From Cyrtodaria siliqua (lineage: Eukaryota > Mollusca > Bivalvia > Adapedonta > Hiatellidae), in NCBI GenBank assembly GCA_037043455.1, contig JAWPHD010011211.1, positions 22,006 through 86,005 of the forward strand: 64,000 nt of DNA, written 5' to 3'. Positions within the stretch are counted from its first letter, which is position 1. The number at the start of each line of letters is the position of its first letter. A model generated the notes under the pieces. The model searched no databases and had not been told where the DNA came from. It was given only the letters and a program-made list of their open reading frames with translations. Position numbers and translations under genes: made by a program. Shown piece after piece: positions 1 through 10,502 of this stretch.

Positions 1-291
1 AAAGTTGTATTTACACATTTATTCGTAACTCTTGGCAAGCCGTTTGGGATTTGTCAGTTAACAATAAATTCCATTCAATTAAGCCGTTACTGGCAGAATG
101 GCATTCTTCTAGTAGACCCATTCGTCGAGAAGAAGTTGTCTTAGCCCGGTGCAGGATAGGGCATACACGTTATACTCATTCATATTTATTACAAGCTGAG
201 CAATTACCAGAATGTATACCCTGCTTTGCACCGTTAACGGTCAAACACATCTTCTTGGAATGTGTACTAGACTTTGATCCTATGCGTCAAA
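1..291 (+). mobile_element. LINE 3' ORF fragment (RNase H tail), outer copy, left half
   Basis: The translated stretch matches the C-terminal part of a LINE ORF2 of the I/Jockey-like type that carries an RNase H domain; it lies after the RNase H core and includes a Cys/His-containing end (CIPCFAPLTVKHIFLEC). The copy starts outside the window. It stops abruptly at about 291, where an inverted copy begins, and resumes at about 1746. The homologous undisturbed stretch at about 7560-7700 shows that the two halves are continuous. It is degenerate and not expected to be functional. Confidence 0.75.
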
Positions 292-1740
292 TGAATGAGT
301 GAATGGTGTTTTACGGCACGTCGACACATACATAGGTCATATTGTGCGCAAAAACCGACGAATCATGAAGGAATGAAGTAGTAATTAAATATAATGTAAA
401 CGTATTAAGATAAAACTATCTACAAATAAGGGATGATATGGCAGCAATATAAACTATGTATATATGTAAATCAACAAATGCCGCCAACGGGCTTACAAAA
501 CAAGTTAATATATATATATAGGAAAATATTATATTGATTTATAAAGTCTGATTTCTGTAAGGAAATCTAAAACAAGACTAAAATATATAGTATCAAACAA
601 CTCTTTCAAAGTATCTACACATTCGAACAATATATGTTTGACCGTTAACGGTGCAAAACAGGGAATACATTCTGGCAACTGCTCACCTTGTAATAAATAT
701 GAATGAGTACAGCGTGTATGCCCTATCCTCACCCCGGCTATGACAACTTCCTCTCGACGAATGGGTCTACTAGAAGGACGCCATTCTCTGAGTAACGGTT
801 TAATGGAATGGAGTTTATTGTTCGCCGGCAAGTCCCGACCGGCTTGCCAAGAGTTGACGTTTATACCACACCTTAAACGAATATTTGTGTTGATACAACC
901 TTTAAACTCAGTATAAGGTAATTTGGTATTAGATGTATGTAAACCTAATGCTGCCTTAGCAGCACTATCAGCTCTATCATCACCACGTATTTCTACATGG
1001 CTTGGAAGCCAGCAGAAAATAATAACGATCAACTATAAGAGAATTGTACTTTTCTAAAAGTTGAAGCACAACTGGATTATCATGTTTCATATTATTCATA
1101 TTACCCAGAGCTTGAAGAGATGAAAGGGAATCCGAATAGATTACGAAATGGTCATCATCAGATTCCTGAATATAATTTAAGGCAAGTTCAGCTGAAAAGA
1201 TAGAGGTCTTGTCAGGCAGGCGTTTCTTTATGCTATGTTTGTGAAAAACAGCTGCTGCAACTACCTTGTCTCCATCCTTAGAACCATCTGTGTATATATG
1301 TTGAAAGTGACTGTATTTCGATTTAATTTCATTAAATTATCTTTTAAAGATGGTAGAATCTGTATTACAAAGATCAAAAATAAGTGTTGGGTAAAAATGG
1401 GTAATCGCCCTCTAAGACAAAGGTCATGAAGATCATTCCTAATACCGTACTTTCATTCAGTATCATAAGCTTTCTCCAAGTCAGAAAATACAGCGACTAG
1501 ATGTTCTTTTTTTATGAAAGATTCCCTAATAAACGATTGAAATCGAATAAAATTGTCTGTTGTGCCTCGCTGGCGCCGGAATCCACTTTGATACTTTGTT
1601 ATCAGTTTGACTCCAGGTACCAAACGAGTCTCTCATTAATCATTCTTTCCATGGTTTTACATATACAACTTGTTAAAGCTATTGGGATATAATGTATTGG
1701 GTCCGTATGATCCTTTCCAGGTTTGGGGACTGGTACTTTG
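292..1740 (-). mobile_element. LINE fragment (RT plus RNase H), inserted in an older LINE copy
   Basis: Read on the minus strand it begins in the reverse-transcriptase domain (residues like KPGKDHTDP, then a DLEKAYD motif near 1460). It jumps by an internal deletion to the region before RNase H, continues through an RNase H segment with IIFCWLPSHVEIRGDDRADSAAK (positions about 960-1030), and ends in the family 3' UTR and an ATTC-type tail at about 292-300. The open segment 529-1032 is part of it. The 5' end is truncated at about 1740. A short repeat gcgt(c/t)aa flanks it (285-291 and 1740-1746), consistent with a target-site duplication. The internal deletion and stops make it defective. Confidence 0.75.
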
Positions 1741-1745
1741 CGTTA

Positions 1746-2096
1746 AAGATACTGCACTGTTAATTCTATGAAAGAGTTATTTGATACTATAGATTTTAGT
1801 CTTGTTTTAGATTTCATAAAAGAAATCAGACTATATCAATAATTATAATGTGTTCTTATATGTATTTACTTGTTTAGATACCCGTTGACGGACATTTGTT
1901 GATTTTCATATATAGTTGATATTACTACCATATCATCCCTTATTTTTTAATAGTTTTATCTTTATATATTTACATCAATTTTTAATTACTACTTAATTTA
2001 TTCATCTTTCGTCGGTTTTTGCGCACAATATGACCTATTTATGTGTCGACGTGCCGTAAAACACCATTCATACATTCATTCATTCCACCATGGAGG
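1746..2096 (+). mobile_element. LINE 3' end, outer copy, right half
   Basis: Resumes the reading interrupted at 291 (ACACTGTTAAT-like text followed by KELFDTIDFSLVLDF). It runs through a 3' UTR containing the diagnostic string gtcgacgtgccgtaaaacac and ends in an ATTC repeat tail. The same 3' end occurs at 7915-7960, 12829-12871 and 43092-43206 on the plus strand, and inverted at 292-340. Confidence 0.75.
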
Positions 2097-2278
2097 CGCG
2101 TCCGCACATAACATATACATATTAATATAGGTGCCTGTATGTGTTGCCTTCGGTATTACAAGGTGCATAAGAAAATATATTGTACATCAATATTTACAAT
2201 GATCCAAACAGTCAGTGGCATACATTGCAATTTTATTTGTAATAGCCACAGTATGCTACTCATAAATAAAGACTCTAC

Positions 2279-2551
2279 CTGAAAATGTGCTCCCTGTCAT
2301 CATGGAATACAAATCCACAGAGGGGAAGTAAACGTGATTGCAGTCCAGTGAAATGGTCTGTACCGATAAGGCCATTAACTAGTTTCTCTGAGATGTTGCG
2401 AAGAAGCATCATGGTGCAACCTTCCTTTAGCCACAAAAAGTGTGGTGCTCTGATTTTCTGTAGGTACTTCTCATCTCCAGTATCTTCACTGAGCAGTACT
2501 TCAAATCTTCTGAAAATCTCGTTGCCCAATATCCAAGTGATAGAAACATTG
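2279..2551 (-). CDS. PIF1-like helicase, C-terminal exon fragment
   Basis: The conceptual protein contains RAPHFLWLKEGCTMMLLRN followed by LVNGLIGT. This is the C-terminal signature of PIF1/RRM3-family and Helitron-type DNA helicases (superfamily 1B; a conserved LK.GC.VMLLRN...LVNG block). On the minus strand an acceptor (acctttcag) precedes it at 2552-2553 and a donor (ag|gtagag) follows at 2279/2278. Both ends are phase 2 and the length is 273 nt. This may be an exon of a host gene or of a domesticated or decayed Helitron. The neighbouring piece at 3648-3857 belongs to the same protein, but its donor phase (1) does not match this acceptor phase, so an exon is missing between them or the gene is decayed. 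Confidence 0.5.
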
Positions 2552-2873
2552 CTGAAAGGTAGTATCAATGTTATAGCTTCTGTATTATGTCATTTGTATA
2601 ATATGGAACTGATTTGTATTACATTTCTTTCCCTAAAATATTTTTTCTGTGTCATCTGCAAAGCAAAATTCATTATCACTAAACAATAATAACTGAACAT
2701 TAAAGGATAATAACGGGAAATTAAATTATATGTGTGGTTCCTCTTACATGCTAAAGAGCAATAGGGTAGGTAGGGAAAATATTTTATTTTCTAAAACTAC
2801 TTTCTTTTATATTTTTCTGTCTTTTTTTTACGCTATACTTTTATACCGAATAAATAAATATACTTAACTATAT

Positions 2874-3230
2874 ATTTCTTGATATCATAGGGCTGGCGTG
2901 GCGCAGTCGGCAGCGCGGCGGATTTGTAACCGGAGGCCTCAGGTTCAATCCTCCGTGGTGCCACTGAGTTTCGTCGGTGTGTTCTTGGGCAAAACACTTT
3001 CCCTTAGCCCCGTCCGTCGGATGGGGACGTAAACCGGGCGGTCCCGTGTATCGGTCTATCCTCCGAGCACGTTAAAGAACCATGGGAATCTATTCGATTA
3101 TAAGAGTAGGGCACGGTTCCCGGATTCCTATGTATCCTTCCCCTCTCTCTGGGGCGGCTCTAAATAACCTATACTGTGTTGATGAGCCGTTAAAAAACAT
3201 TCAACATTATTCAACATTTCTTGATATCAT
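2874..3230 (+). mobile_element. SINE family A, full length with 15-bp target-site duplication
   Basis: A tRNA-derived SINE. The head has an A-box-like TGGCGCAGTCGGCAGCGC and a B-box-like GGTTCAATCC. The conserved central part contains CTTGGGCAAAACACTTTCCC, and the tail ends GATGAGCCGTTAAAAAACATTC. The body is 2889-3215. A perfect 15-bp duplication ATTTCTTGATATCAT lies on both sides (2874-2888, 3216-3230), showing retroposition. Other copies lie at 17767, 30155, 35886 and 41071. Confidence 0.9.
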
Positions 3231-3424
3231 CAGATACAGAACCGATAATAAAAACAATAAAAAAAAGAAGAAAAGAATGTATAAATTCAAAATGTAAAAA
3301 CAAATGTGTTTTTTTGGAGGGGGTCATAAAATGTTTAGGGTCGGCTCCAAAAAACAGGGTCGGTCTGGCAACCGGAACCATATCTATTATTTTATTTGGC
3401 CTAAGCATAAATGTCGCAGGCTAG

Positions 3425-3515
3425 ATACATGTGTAGCCAGACCAGCGCTCGAATCCAGAACCTTTGCACAACCTTTGGGATGCTCAACCGACTGAGCTAA
3501 CTGGCCAGACAATGC
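3425..3515 (-). repeat. tRNA-like SINE head
   Basis: On the minus strand the text GGCCAGTTAGCTCAGTCGG resembles a tRNA 5' half with an A box, and GATTCGAGCGC resembles a B box. The spacing is enlarged and the ends do not pair as an acceptor stem, so I take it as a tRNA-derived SINE head, not a tRNA gene. Confidence 0.5.
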
Positions 3516-3647
3516 TACATCATTCGACCCTGTTAGATATCTCTGAACCATATACAAGACCATCCTTTCAAAATAACTCCCCTTCATAGATTGTCTTATT
3601 TAAAATCAAAGCAAATGCACATGATGTTTTAATATTAGAACACTTAC

Positions 3648-3857
3648 CTGTGCGTTTCAGAATTGCTAGTCTATTGGCCATATCGACTTGCTCGTTAGTT
3701 GCAAATATGTTCACAGGCTCTCCCTTGACTGGGCGATTAAGACCTCTGAGAAAGAACGCTGTGTAATTACTCAAATGTCCCGTGCTTGTCTCATTTACCG
3801 CATTTATCAAGGTTCTATCGTGCTGCCTTAACACACTTTGCAGAATACAGAGGCCCA
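3648..3857 (-). CDS. PIF1-like helicase, internal exon fragment
   Basis: The minus-strand translation includes LQSVLRQHDRTLINAVNE, FLRGLNRPVKGEPVNIFATN and EQVDMANRLAILKRTG. This is the helicase region in which PIF1-family proteins read roughly L..V.RQ.D..L...N, then FL..L.RP, then LFATN..VD..N. A strong donor (cag|gtaagtg) ends it at 3648/3647. A possible acceptor (ttattccag) sits at 3858-3859; the open frame runs back to 3990, but residues upstream of about 3857 do not look like the family. The next downstream exon candidate is at 2551-2279, with the SINE at 2889-3215 inserted in the intervening intron. No Walker-A exon was found in the window. Confidence 0.55.
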
Positions 3858-3990
3858 CTGGAATAACATTTGTGAAATAAACAAAAGAACACCAATAGAA
3901 GAATGCTGACTCTCGGCAATCTATTTGCTGAAGTTCATTCAAAGTGTAGATCATAAAATCTACAGCACAACGGTTATAGTTTTGCGTCAA

Positions 3991-4533
3991 AATCTCAAAT
4001 CTTACAGACAGTTGTCAGCTATATGCTACTTTTAAGTAATGACAGCCATCTGTGTCACCTAGTTTGTACCAATATATGTAATTCCAATTTGAGCATTCTT
4101 TCAGAATAAGTATTCTACTTACAATGTCAATGTAGTGTGCAATATACAGACGACCGAAAAAAATACAGAAATTATAGCGAGCTACAAACCTTTAAATAAT
4201 AATATTTATCAGTAACACAACACACCATGCTTGCCAGTGGCTACATATGCAGTAGTTCAGGTGGCAGCTGAAAAAAATCGCCACACAAGTACTTGAATCC
4301 CACCAAACGTATTGCAGTTCTGTCTAACAGCCCGATAAACAGCCTCTATTTGAGTAAACATCCTGTAGTTGGAAGAGAAAGGAAGCTAAAACATGGTGTT
4401 GCATGGTAACAATATTAAATGTTAATGTTTTGAATATTTCTGTTTACCGTTATTATACAAACATTACAAATTAATGTACACAATTATATTCACATAAACG
4501 CCATTTCGAAAACCTGTATGCTGTTGTTTTTTT
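3991..4533. other. Spacer with no recognised feature
   Basis: AT-rich sequence with no convincing open frame, RNA gene or repeat that I could link to others in the window. Confidence 0.4.
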
Positions 4534-6148
4534 AGCTCTACTGGCCGAAAGAGCTTATGGGATGCTGAGTTGTCCTTCGTCCGTCGTCCGCGTTAACTTT
4601 TGGCTCGTTAAGACGATAGGGCCTTCGATCTTTACCAAACTTTAACAGGTTGTTAATATCAATGAAAGCTCGGATGAGTTCGAAAACCAGCCAGATCGGA
4701 CAAATAACAGCGGAGTTATGGCCCTTTATTTAGTTAAAAATGCAATATTGCTATATTTTGCCTCGTTAAGACGATAGGGCCTTCATTTTTCATCCTATCT
4801 TTACCAAACTTTACCAAATTGTTAATATCGATAAAAGCTCAGACAAGTTCGCAAACCAGCCAGATCGGATTAGTAACAGCAGAGTTATGGTCCTTGGTTT
4901 AGTTAAAAATGCTAAATTGTTATATTTTGTCTCGTTAAGAAGATAGGGTCTTCGTTTTTCCCACTATCTTTACCAAACTTTACCACATTGTTAATATCAA
5001 TAAAAGCTCGGACAAGTTCGAAAACCAGCCATATCGGACCAGTAACAGCAGAGTAATGGCCCTTGATTTAGTTAAAAATGCTATATTTTGCATCGTTAAG
5101 ACGATAGAGGCTTCATTGTTCACCCGATCTTTACCAATCTTTATCAGAATGTTAATGTTGTTGAAAGCTCGAACAATTTTGAAAACCAGACATATCGGAC
5201 CAGTAACAGCGGAGTTATGGCCCTTGATTTAGTTAATAATGCTATATTTTCCCTCGTTAAGACGATAGGGGCTTCATTGTTCATCCGATCTTTACCAAAC
5301 TTTATCAGATTGTTAATATCAATAAAAGCTCCGACAAGTTTGAAAAACAGCCATATCGGATTAGTAACAACGGAGTTATGGCCCTTGATTTAGTTAAAAG
5401 TGCTATATTTTGCCTCGTTAAGACGATAGGGGCTTCATTGTTCATCCGATCTTTACCAAATTTTATCAGATTGTTGATGTCGTTTAAAGCTCGAACAAGT
5501 TCGAAAACCAGCCATATCGGACCAGTAACAGCGGAGTCATGGCCCTTGATTTAGTTAAAATATATTTTGCCTCGTTAAGAAGATAGGGGCTTCATTGTTC
5601 ATCCGATTTTTACCAAACTTTATCAGATTGTTAATATCAATGAAAGCTCGAATAAGAGCGAAAACCATTCATATCGGACTACTAACAGCGGAGTTATGGC
5701 CCTTGATTTAGTTCAAAATGCTATATTTTGCCTCATTAAGACAATAGGGCCTTCATTTTTCATCCGATCTTTACCAAACTTTATCAGATTGTTAATGTCT
5801 ATGAAAGCTTGGTCAAGTTCGAAAACCAGCCAGATCTAACCAGTAACAGGAGTTATGGCCCTTGATTTTGTTAAAAATGCTATAGTTTGCCTCGTCATAC
5901 GATAAGGCCTTTATTTTGCATCTGATCTTTGCCAAACTTTAGCAGAATTTATTACTTTCTTTTTTTTATATTATTATTTTTTTTATTTTTTTATTTTATT
6001 TTTTTTTTTAATAATTTTTTTTTTTTAATAACTTATTTCTTTTTTTTTCTTTCAAAAAAACGTAAATGGCAGTCAATCGCTTCATTGATGTTATAAGAGC
6101 CGTGCTAGCCAGTAGAGCGTCCACAGGTCCTCTTGGGCCTCTTGTTTA
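4534..6148. mobile_element. TIR element carrying a tandem array of about nine ~160-bp units
   Basis: The outer ends are inverted relatives: AGCTCTACTGGCC near 4535 and GCCAGTAGAGCG near 6110. The inside is a tandem array whose repeat starts (CTCGTTAAGACGATAGGG) fall near 4604, 4763, 4931, 5092, 5253, 5414, 5571, 5731 and 5890, a period of about 157-168 bp. Each unit reads: short polypyrimidine, tttaccaaactttatcagat, an aaagctc block, then a ggagttatggcccttgattt block. A poly-T/AT tract follows at 5955-6060. No transposase is present, so it is non-autonomous. A two-unit diverged relative with the same right end lies at 12904-13250. Confidence 0.7.
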
Positions 6149-6369
6149 AAAAATACATTAGTGAAATGTACAATATCAAGTTATTCCCACAATATATCCA
6201 AGAACAGTTCGGCCTAATATGTCCAATTTCGGTTTTAATGAGATGTCTTACATCAATATAATCTTAAATGTAGCGCAGTGACCTCACAAATAATCTCCTT
6301 GTCCTATAGGTAGGCTATATACAAAGCTACATAATCCTACCATTAGAAGTAATGAAGTTACAGCGCAGA

Positions 6370-7035
6370 GGCCGTTTTCATATTGGGTCACATCAAATTG
6401 TTGGTATCCCTATGTCGCAGATTTGTTTTTATTTTGCTATGAAAGAGATTTCATGTTGAGTCTTTCACCAGATATCCAGGCAGATGTTATTGAAACTTTT
6501 AATGACACCTCTCGGTATCTGGATGACATACTGAACATTGACAACCCTTTCTTTCCAACTATTGTTGATAATGTTTATCCTAAAGAACTTCAGCTGAATA
6601 AAGCTAATATATCTAATAATAACGCTTCTTTTCTTGATTAAGATCTCTCGATTGAAAATGGTGAAATAATTAGCAAAATCTATGACAAGAGAGATGATTT
6701 TAATTTTGACATTGTTAATTACCCCCACTTGGATGGGGATGTTCCCCGAGCAACTTCTTATAGGGTGTATGTGTCTCAACTTATTCGTTTTTCAAGAGCT
6801 TGTACTCGAGTTGAGGAATTTAATATTCGTAATCTTTGTATAACAAAAAAGCTACTCAATCAGGGTTACCGTTACCATAAACTTCGTAAAACCTTTGCAA
6901 AATTGTATTATCGTAACCCTGATCTTCTTTCCAAATATAAAAGTAATGTAAGGACTCTTCTGCGACAAGAACTATCACAACCTGACTTCTATGGTGATGT
7001 GATTTATAAACTTCGTAAGATTCTTGGTCACGCTC
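6370..7035 (+). pseudogene. Reverse transcriptase fragment with YLDD motif
   Basis: In broken frames the translation gives QIVGIPM, then FLFCYERDFMLSLS, then SRYLDDILNIDNPFF (the YxDD catalytic loop), ELQLNKAN, FLD-stop-DLSIENG, KIYDKRDDFNFDIVNYP, DGDVPRATSYRVYVSQLIRF, and QGYRYHKLRKTFAKLYYR. This block order is a reverse transcriptase type common in mollusc and coral genomes; I cannot assign the clade safely (possibly Penelope-like). Defects: a gap after GIPM where the NCAP stretch is expected, and a TAA at 6639-6641. It is cut at about 7035, where LINE sequence begins. Non-functional. Confidence 0.65.
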
Positions 7036-7960
7036 TAAAGATGGAAATAAGGTAGCTGCAGCAGCTGTTGTTCACAAACACAGCATAAAGAGCCGCCTGC
7101 CTGACAAGGCCTCTATCTTTTCAGCTGAAATTATAATCAGGAATCTGATGATGACCATTTTGTAATATTTTCTGATTCCCTTTCATCTCTTCAAGCACTC
7201 GGTAATATGAAACATGATAACCCAGTTGTGCTTCAACTTTTAAAAAAGTACATTTCTCTTATAATTGATAATGTTATTATTTTCTGCTGGCTTCCAAGCC
7301 ATGTAGGAATACGTGGTATTGATAGAGCTGATAGAACTGCTAAGGCAGCATTAGGTTTACATATATCTAATACCAAATTACCTTATACTGATTTTAAAAG
7401 TTGTATCAACACATATATTCGTAACTCTTGGCAAGCCGCTTGGGGATGTCGGTGAACAATAAACTCCATTCCATTAAACCGTTACTCGGAGAATGGCGTC
7501 CTTCTAGCAGACCCATTCGTCGAGAGTAAGTTGTCCTAGCCAGGGCCAGGATAGGGCATAAACGCTATACTCATTCATATGTATTACAAGGTGAGCAGTT
7601 GCCAGAATGTATACCTTGTTTTGCACCGTTAACGGTCAAACATATATTGTTGGAATGTGTAGACTTTGATCCTATGCGACAAAGATACTACACAGTTAAT
7701 ACTTTGAAAGAGTTATTTGATACTATAGATTTGAGTCTTGTTTTAGATTTCCTTAAAAAAATCAGACTTTATAAATCAATATAATATTTTCCTATATATA
7801 TTAACTTGTTTACAAGCCCGTTGGCGTGCATTTGTTGATTTTATCTTTATACGTTTACATTATTTTTAATTACTACTCCATGCTTCATCGGCTTTTGCGC
7901 ACAATATGAGCTATTTATGTGTCGACGTGCCGTAAAACACCATTCATTCATTCATTCATC
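7036..7960 (+). mobile_element. LINE 3' fragment (RNase H region to tail)
   Basis: A 5'-truncated plus-strand copy of the LINE seen at 1-2096. It starts just before the RNase H domain (SKDGNKVAAAAVVHKHS), continues through IIFCWLPSHVGIRGIDRADRTAKAAL near 7275-7350 and the CIPCFAPLTVKHILLECVDF end near 7600-7665. It closes with the 3' UTR and (ATTC)n tail at 7935-7960. Frameshifts at about 7130 and 7440 break the reading. It was probably inserted into, or joined to, the reverse transcriptase fragment on its left. Confidence 0.75.
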
Positions 7961-8260
7961 ACTTACATCTGCCCATGGATTTCCCATCACATAGAAGACA
8001 GAACAGACTTTCATAACAATTGTAAGTATTAACTAAAGTATATCCTACAAACACATATTATGTTGGGGCCTTCTTAGATCAAGTTATTAAATTGCTTAAA
8101 CATACAAAAACTGATTTTAATTCTCAACAGAGCAAATCTAAACCATTTTATGCAAAACAAAATAAATAAAAATAAAAATGGTGTAACATATTACCATAAT
8201 GTCATTCTATATTTTCTGTAATCCCCTGAGCAATGTTACCACCGTATAAATTAACTGTGT

Positions 8261-8524
8261 TTAGCACACGGCAATCTTGAAGCTGCTAAGCATTAATCAA
8301 TTCGCGTCTGATATAAAATTTAATTACATTTTGAGTTTTAATTTGCTCTTATTATTCAACCAAAGGTTTACATATAATATTGCTGCAATATAACCAATAG
8401 TTAACTTAGTAATATACAAAATCAAAGCCGATTTGATTAATATAAATGACTGAACAACTGCACATATGTGGAAAAAGTATATATTATATAATAAAAAAAC
8501 AAGATTCCCATGTGTCCCTTTAAA
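8261..8524. mobile_element. MITE family 1 (TTTAAA-GGGACAC ends)
   Basis: The left end has ACACGGCAATCTTGAA and the right end is its inverted counterpart, CAAGATTCCCATGTGTCCC followed by TTTAAA. The interior is AT-rich and non-coding. The same termini bound elements at 20187, 23378 (left end only), 42994 and 59871, and a right end lies at 53375. The right edge abuts the open segment noted at 8516-8623. Confidence 0.65.
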
Positions 8525-8623
8525 TTTATAATTGGGATTAACCAACGACTTCAATGCTTTCAGATGTGAACTGCCATCCAAAGCTGACAGAATACTGTGA
8601 TACAGCTGTTTTGTAGTTGACAT
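8525..8623 (-). CDS. Possible first coding exon, unknown product
   Basis: On the minus strand an ATG at 8621-8623 opens a reading of about 33 residues (MSTTKQLYHSILSALDGSSH then LKALKSLVNP) with protein-like composition. It then runs straight into the MITE terminus at 8524. No clear donor is visible before the MITE. It may be the start of a disrupted gene or chance. I do not recognise it. Confidence 0.2.
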
Positions 8624-8815
8624 CGTCTTTGCTCTTGATCTAAATCCATTTCACAGCAGTACAGATGATATGTTAATGTTGCAGTCACATGTAAATGATG
8701 TTTGTTAATTATCCAATGCAGGTTTTAATGCCTGACAGAAAAAAATGTACATGTCAAGACATAGAAAACCATTTAAATATATACATGTACATAGGATAAA
8801 GACATTTTCTCTTCA

Positions 8816-8988
8816 TGAGGAGAGTGTTATTCTGTAGTGACATCTCATCTTTGCTCAAAAGGTTCTAGGTCCAGTCTCCATATTTTATCTAGATGTAAAT
8901 GGAGGATGAGCCTGGTATGTTCATCCCTGTTTGGAGCCATATAACCTTTCTTGTGTTGGTGCGCCGTAAAGTCTAAATTCATCTTTGC
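8816..8988 (+). mobile_element. SINE family E, 3' half
   Basis: Shares the strings ATGTAAATGGAGGATGAGCC, TGTTCATCCCTGTTTGGAGC and TTGTGTTGGTGCGCCGTAAA with copies at 15255-15832 and 41663-41932. The upstream half is weakly matched. It is non-coding. Confidence 0.6.
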
Positions 8989-9205
8989 TCATACGATGGA
9001 TTAAAGATGCTGGTTCCAACATTCCATACCAGTTGTAATGATCCGGGGCAGGACAATTCCACTTGTCTGCTCGCCATGGTGAGTGGATATGTTATAATTG
9101 TATCCAAACATACCAAAATATCAATTAATGAAGTCAATAAAAAGAATCCAATGAATGCTATAATTCAGTAAATGAATAAAATAACTATCTGTCAAACTCT
9201 ATGAT

Positions 9206-9345
9206 TTTTAGCTCGACTGATCTCTGCCTATGCCGTGGTGCGGCGTCCGTCGTATGTCTGTAAACTTTTATGTGTAGCGACTATTCCTCTGAAACTACTT
9301 AATGGATTTTCATGAAACTTTACAGAAATGTTGCCCACGAAGTCT
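9206..9345 (+). repeat. Fragment of a 'pectinate' TIR-array type repeat
   Basis: Starts TTTTTAGCTCGACTG and continues with cgtccgtcgt and a tttcatgaaactttacagaaatg block, recalling in layout the left end and unit of the 4534-6148 element. It is only one unit long and diverged. Confidence 0.35.
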
Positions 9346-9444
9346 AGTTGATCCTAGCAAAAAATTATGTTGCTTTTTACTGTATGATGCTGTTCAGCAA
9401 AAAAGTATACGCATCACGGTTTATGTATATTGATGAAGTAGATG

Positions 9445-9700
9445 GTACGACTGATTAGCTCAATTAACTCAGTTGGTAGGTAGATTATCGGAAAGGTATT
9501 CCGAAAGTAGGAAGCACGAAAAGGTCCCGGGGTTGAGTCCCGATTCGGCTGCACATTTGTCTAGCTTTCATGACGGTGGGTGATTCAGTCATTGTCGATC
9601 CAGACTGGATCATGACTAGATAGCATTTCGAAGTTCGGTCCATGTCATATCTGTCTGGGAACGAATTGACATGTGCATAATCAGACATGAACTGTGCTCG
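9445..9700 (+). repeat. tRNA-like SINE
   Basis: The A-box-like TTAGCTCAATTAACTCAGTT and the B-box-like GGGGTTGAGTCCC are separated by an enlarged loop. Non-tRNA sequence (ACGGTGGGTGATTCAGTC) follows. This is a tRNA-derived retroposon head with body, not a functional tRNA. Confidence 0.45.
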
Positions 9701-10128
9701 TCCTATAGGTTTAACCTATTTCATATTAGATTATTTTATCATCCTATCACACATAGTTTTAAATTATTATATTTTCGCTTTCATCTGGATGCATTTTATG
9801 ACAAGTACACCGGTATATAGATGAGCGAGCATACCTGTACATGAAGCAGTGGGAGTAAATAGGCACTAGGCACTAGGTTTAGCAGATTTCTCTGACAAGC
9901 GGCTCTCATTTCGACGACCTTCTAAACGGTTCGTAAACAGGTATCACATATAAACATGTTTGGCATATCCTTGGACAATTGTACCTTTAACCCTGACAGT
10001 AAATCATTAGGTATGCCGTCAATATTGTTCGCATGGCTACATTTTTTAAGCTTCTTACATATCCTGACGTACTTTTATCACATGCTAGACATGACTTTAC
10101 CCCCTTGACAGGCGTAGCAAGTATCGGT
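9701..10128. other. Spacer with no recognised feature
   Basis: No coding or repeat signal that I can support, apart from a short TAGGCACTAGGCACTAGG duplication near 9862. Confidence 0.4.
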
Positions 10129-10169
10129 TCATAGGCAAATGCCACTTTGAAACAAATTACCTTGTAAAT

Positions 10170-10374
10170 TTAGGAAAAAAACACCGGTCGCGAAATTACA
10201 CAATCTTCTAACGCCACCATTGTGAAAGTAGTTCACTCCCGACATGCCTAGCGCTGAAGTACACAGGTCAGACGCGCAGTGAACCTGGCGGACACAATGC
10301 GTTCCCGGTGTTATTTGATGTTTTCCTACTGAGCAATAGTCTTGATCATCTTCGACGCTTGATTGTAAATACAA
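10170..10374 (-). CDS. Possible Cys-rich exon, unknown
   Basis: An open minus-strand frame whose middle reads GTHCVRQVHCASDLCTSALG and then VRRLCNFATG. The Cys spacing and the locally higher GC content hint at an extracellular exon (PAN/apple-like at best). A candidate donor (accg|gtgttt) follows the NFATG end near 10180, but the acceptor is weak and no partner exon was found. Chance is a serious alternative. Confidence 0.2.
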
Positions 10375-10502
10375 ACATTACAAGCGTCGCAAAAATCTAG
10401 ACAAATCGTCGGACTGAGATACTAGCTGCGTTCAGTAAAGTAGTCTGTCAGTAAAATAGGTCTGGTCTTGACAAATATGGTAGCATCCGCGTGGTGCGCT
10501 AA

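Noticed and set aside
2889..2965. tRNA gene at the SINE A head
   Set aside because: Lacks a paired acceptor stem and continues into the SINE body with a target duplication; it is a retroposed tRNA-derived head. The same applies to heads at 9445, 21095, 21821, 34778, 41071 and 57690.
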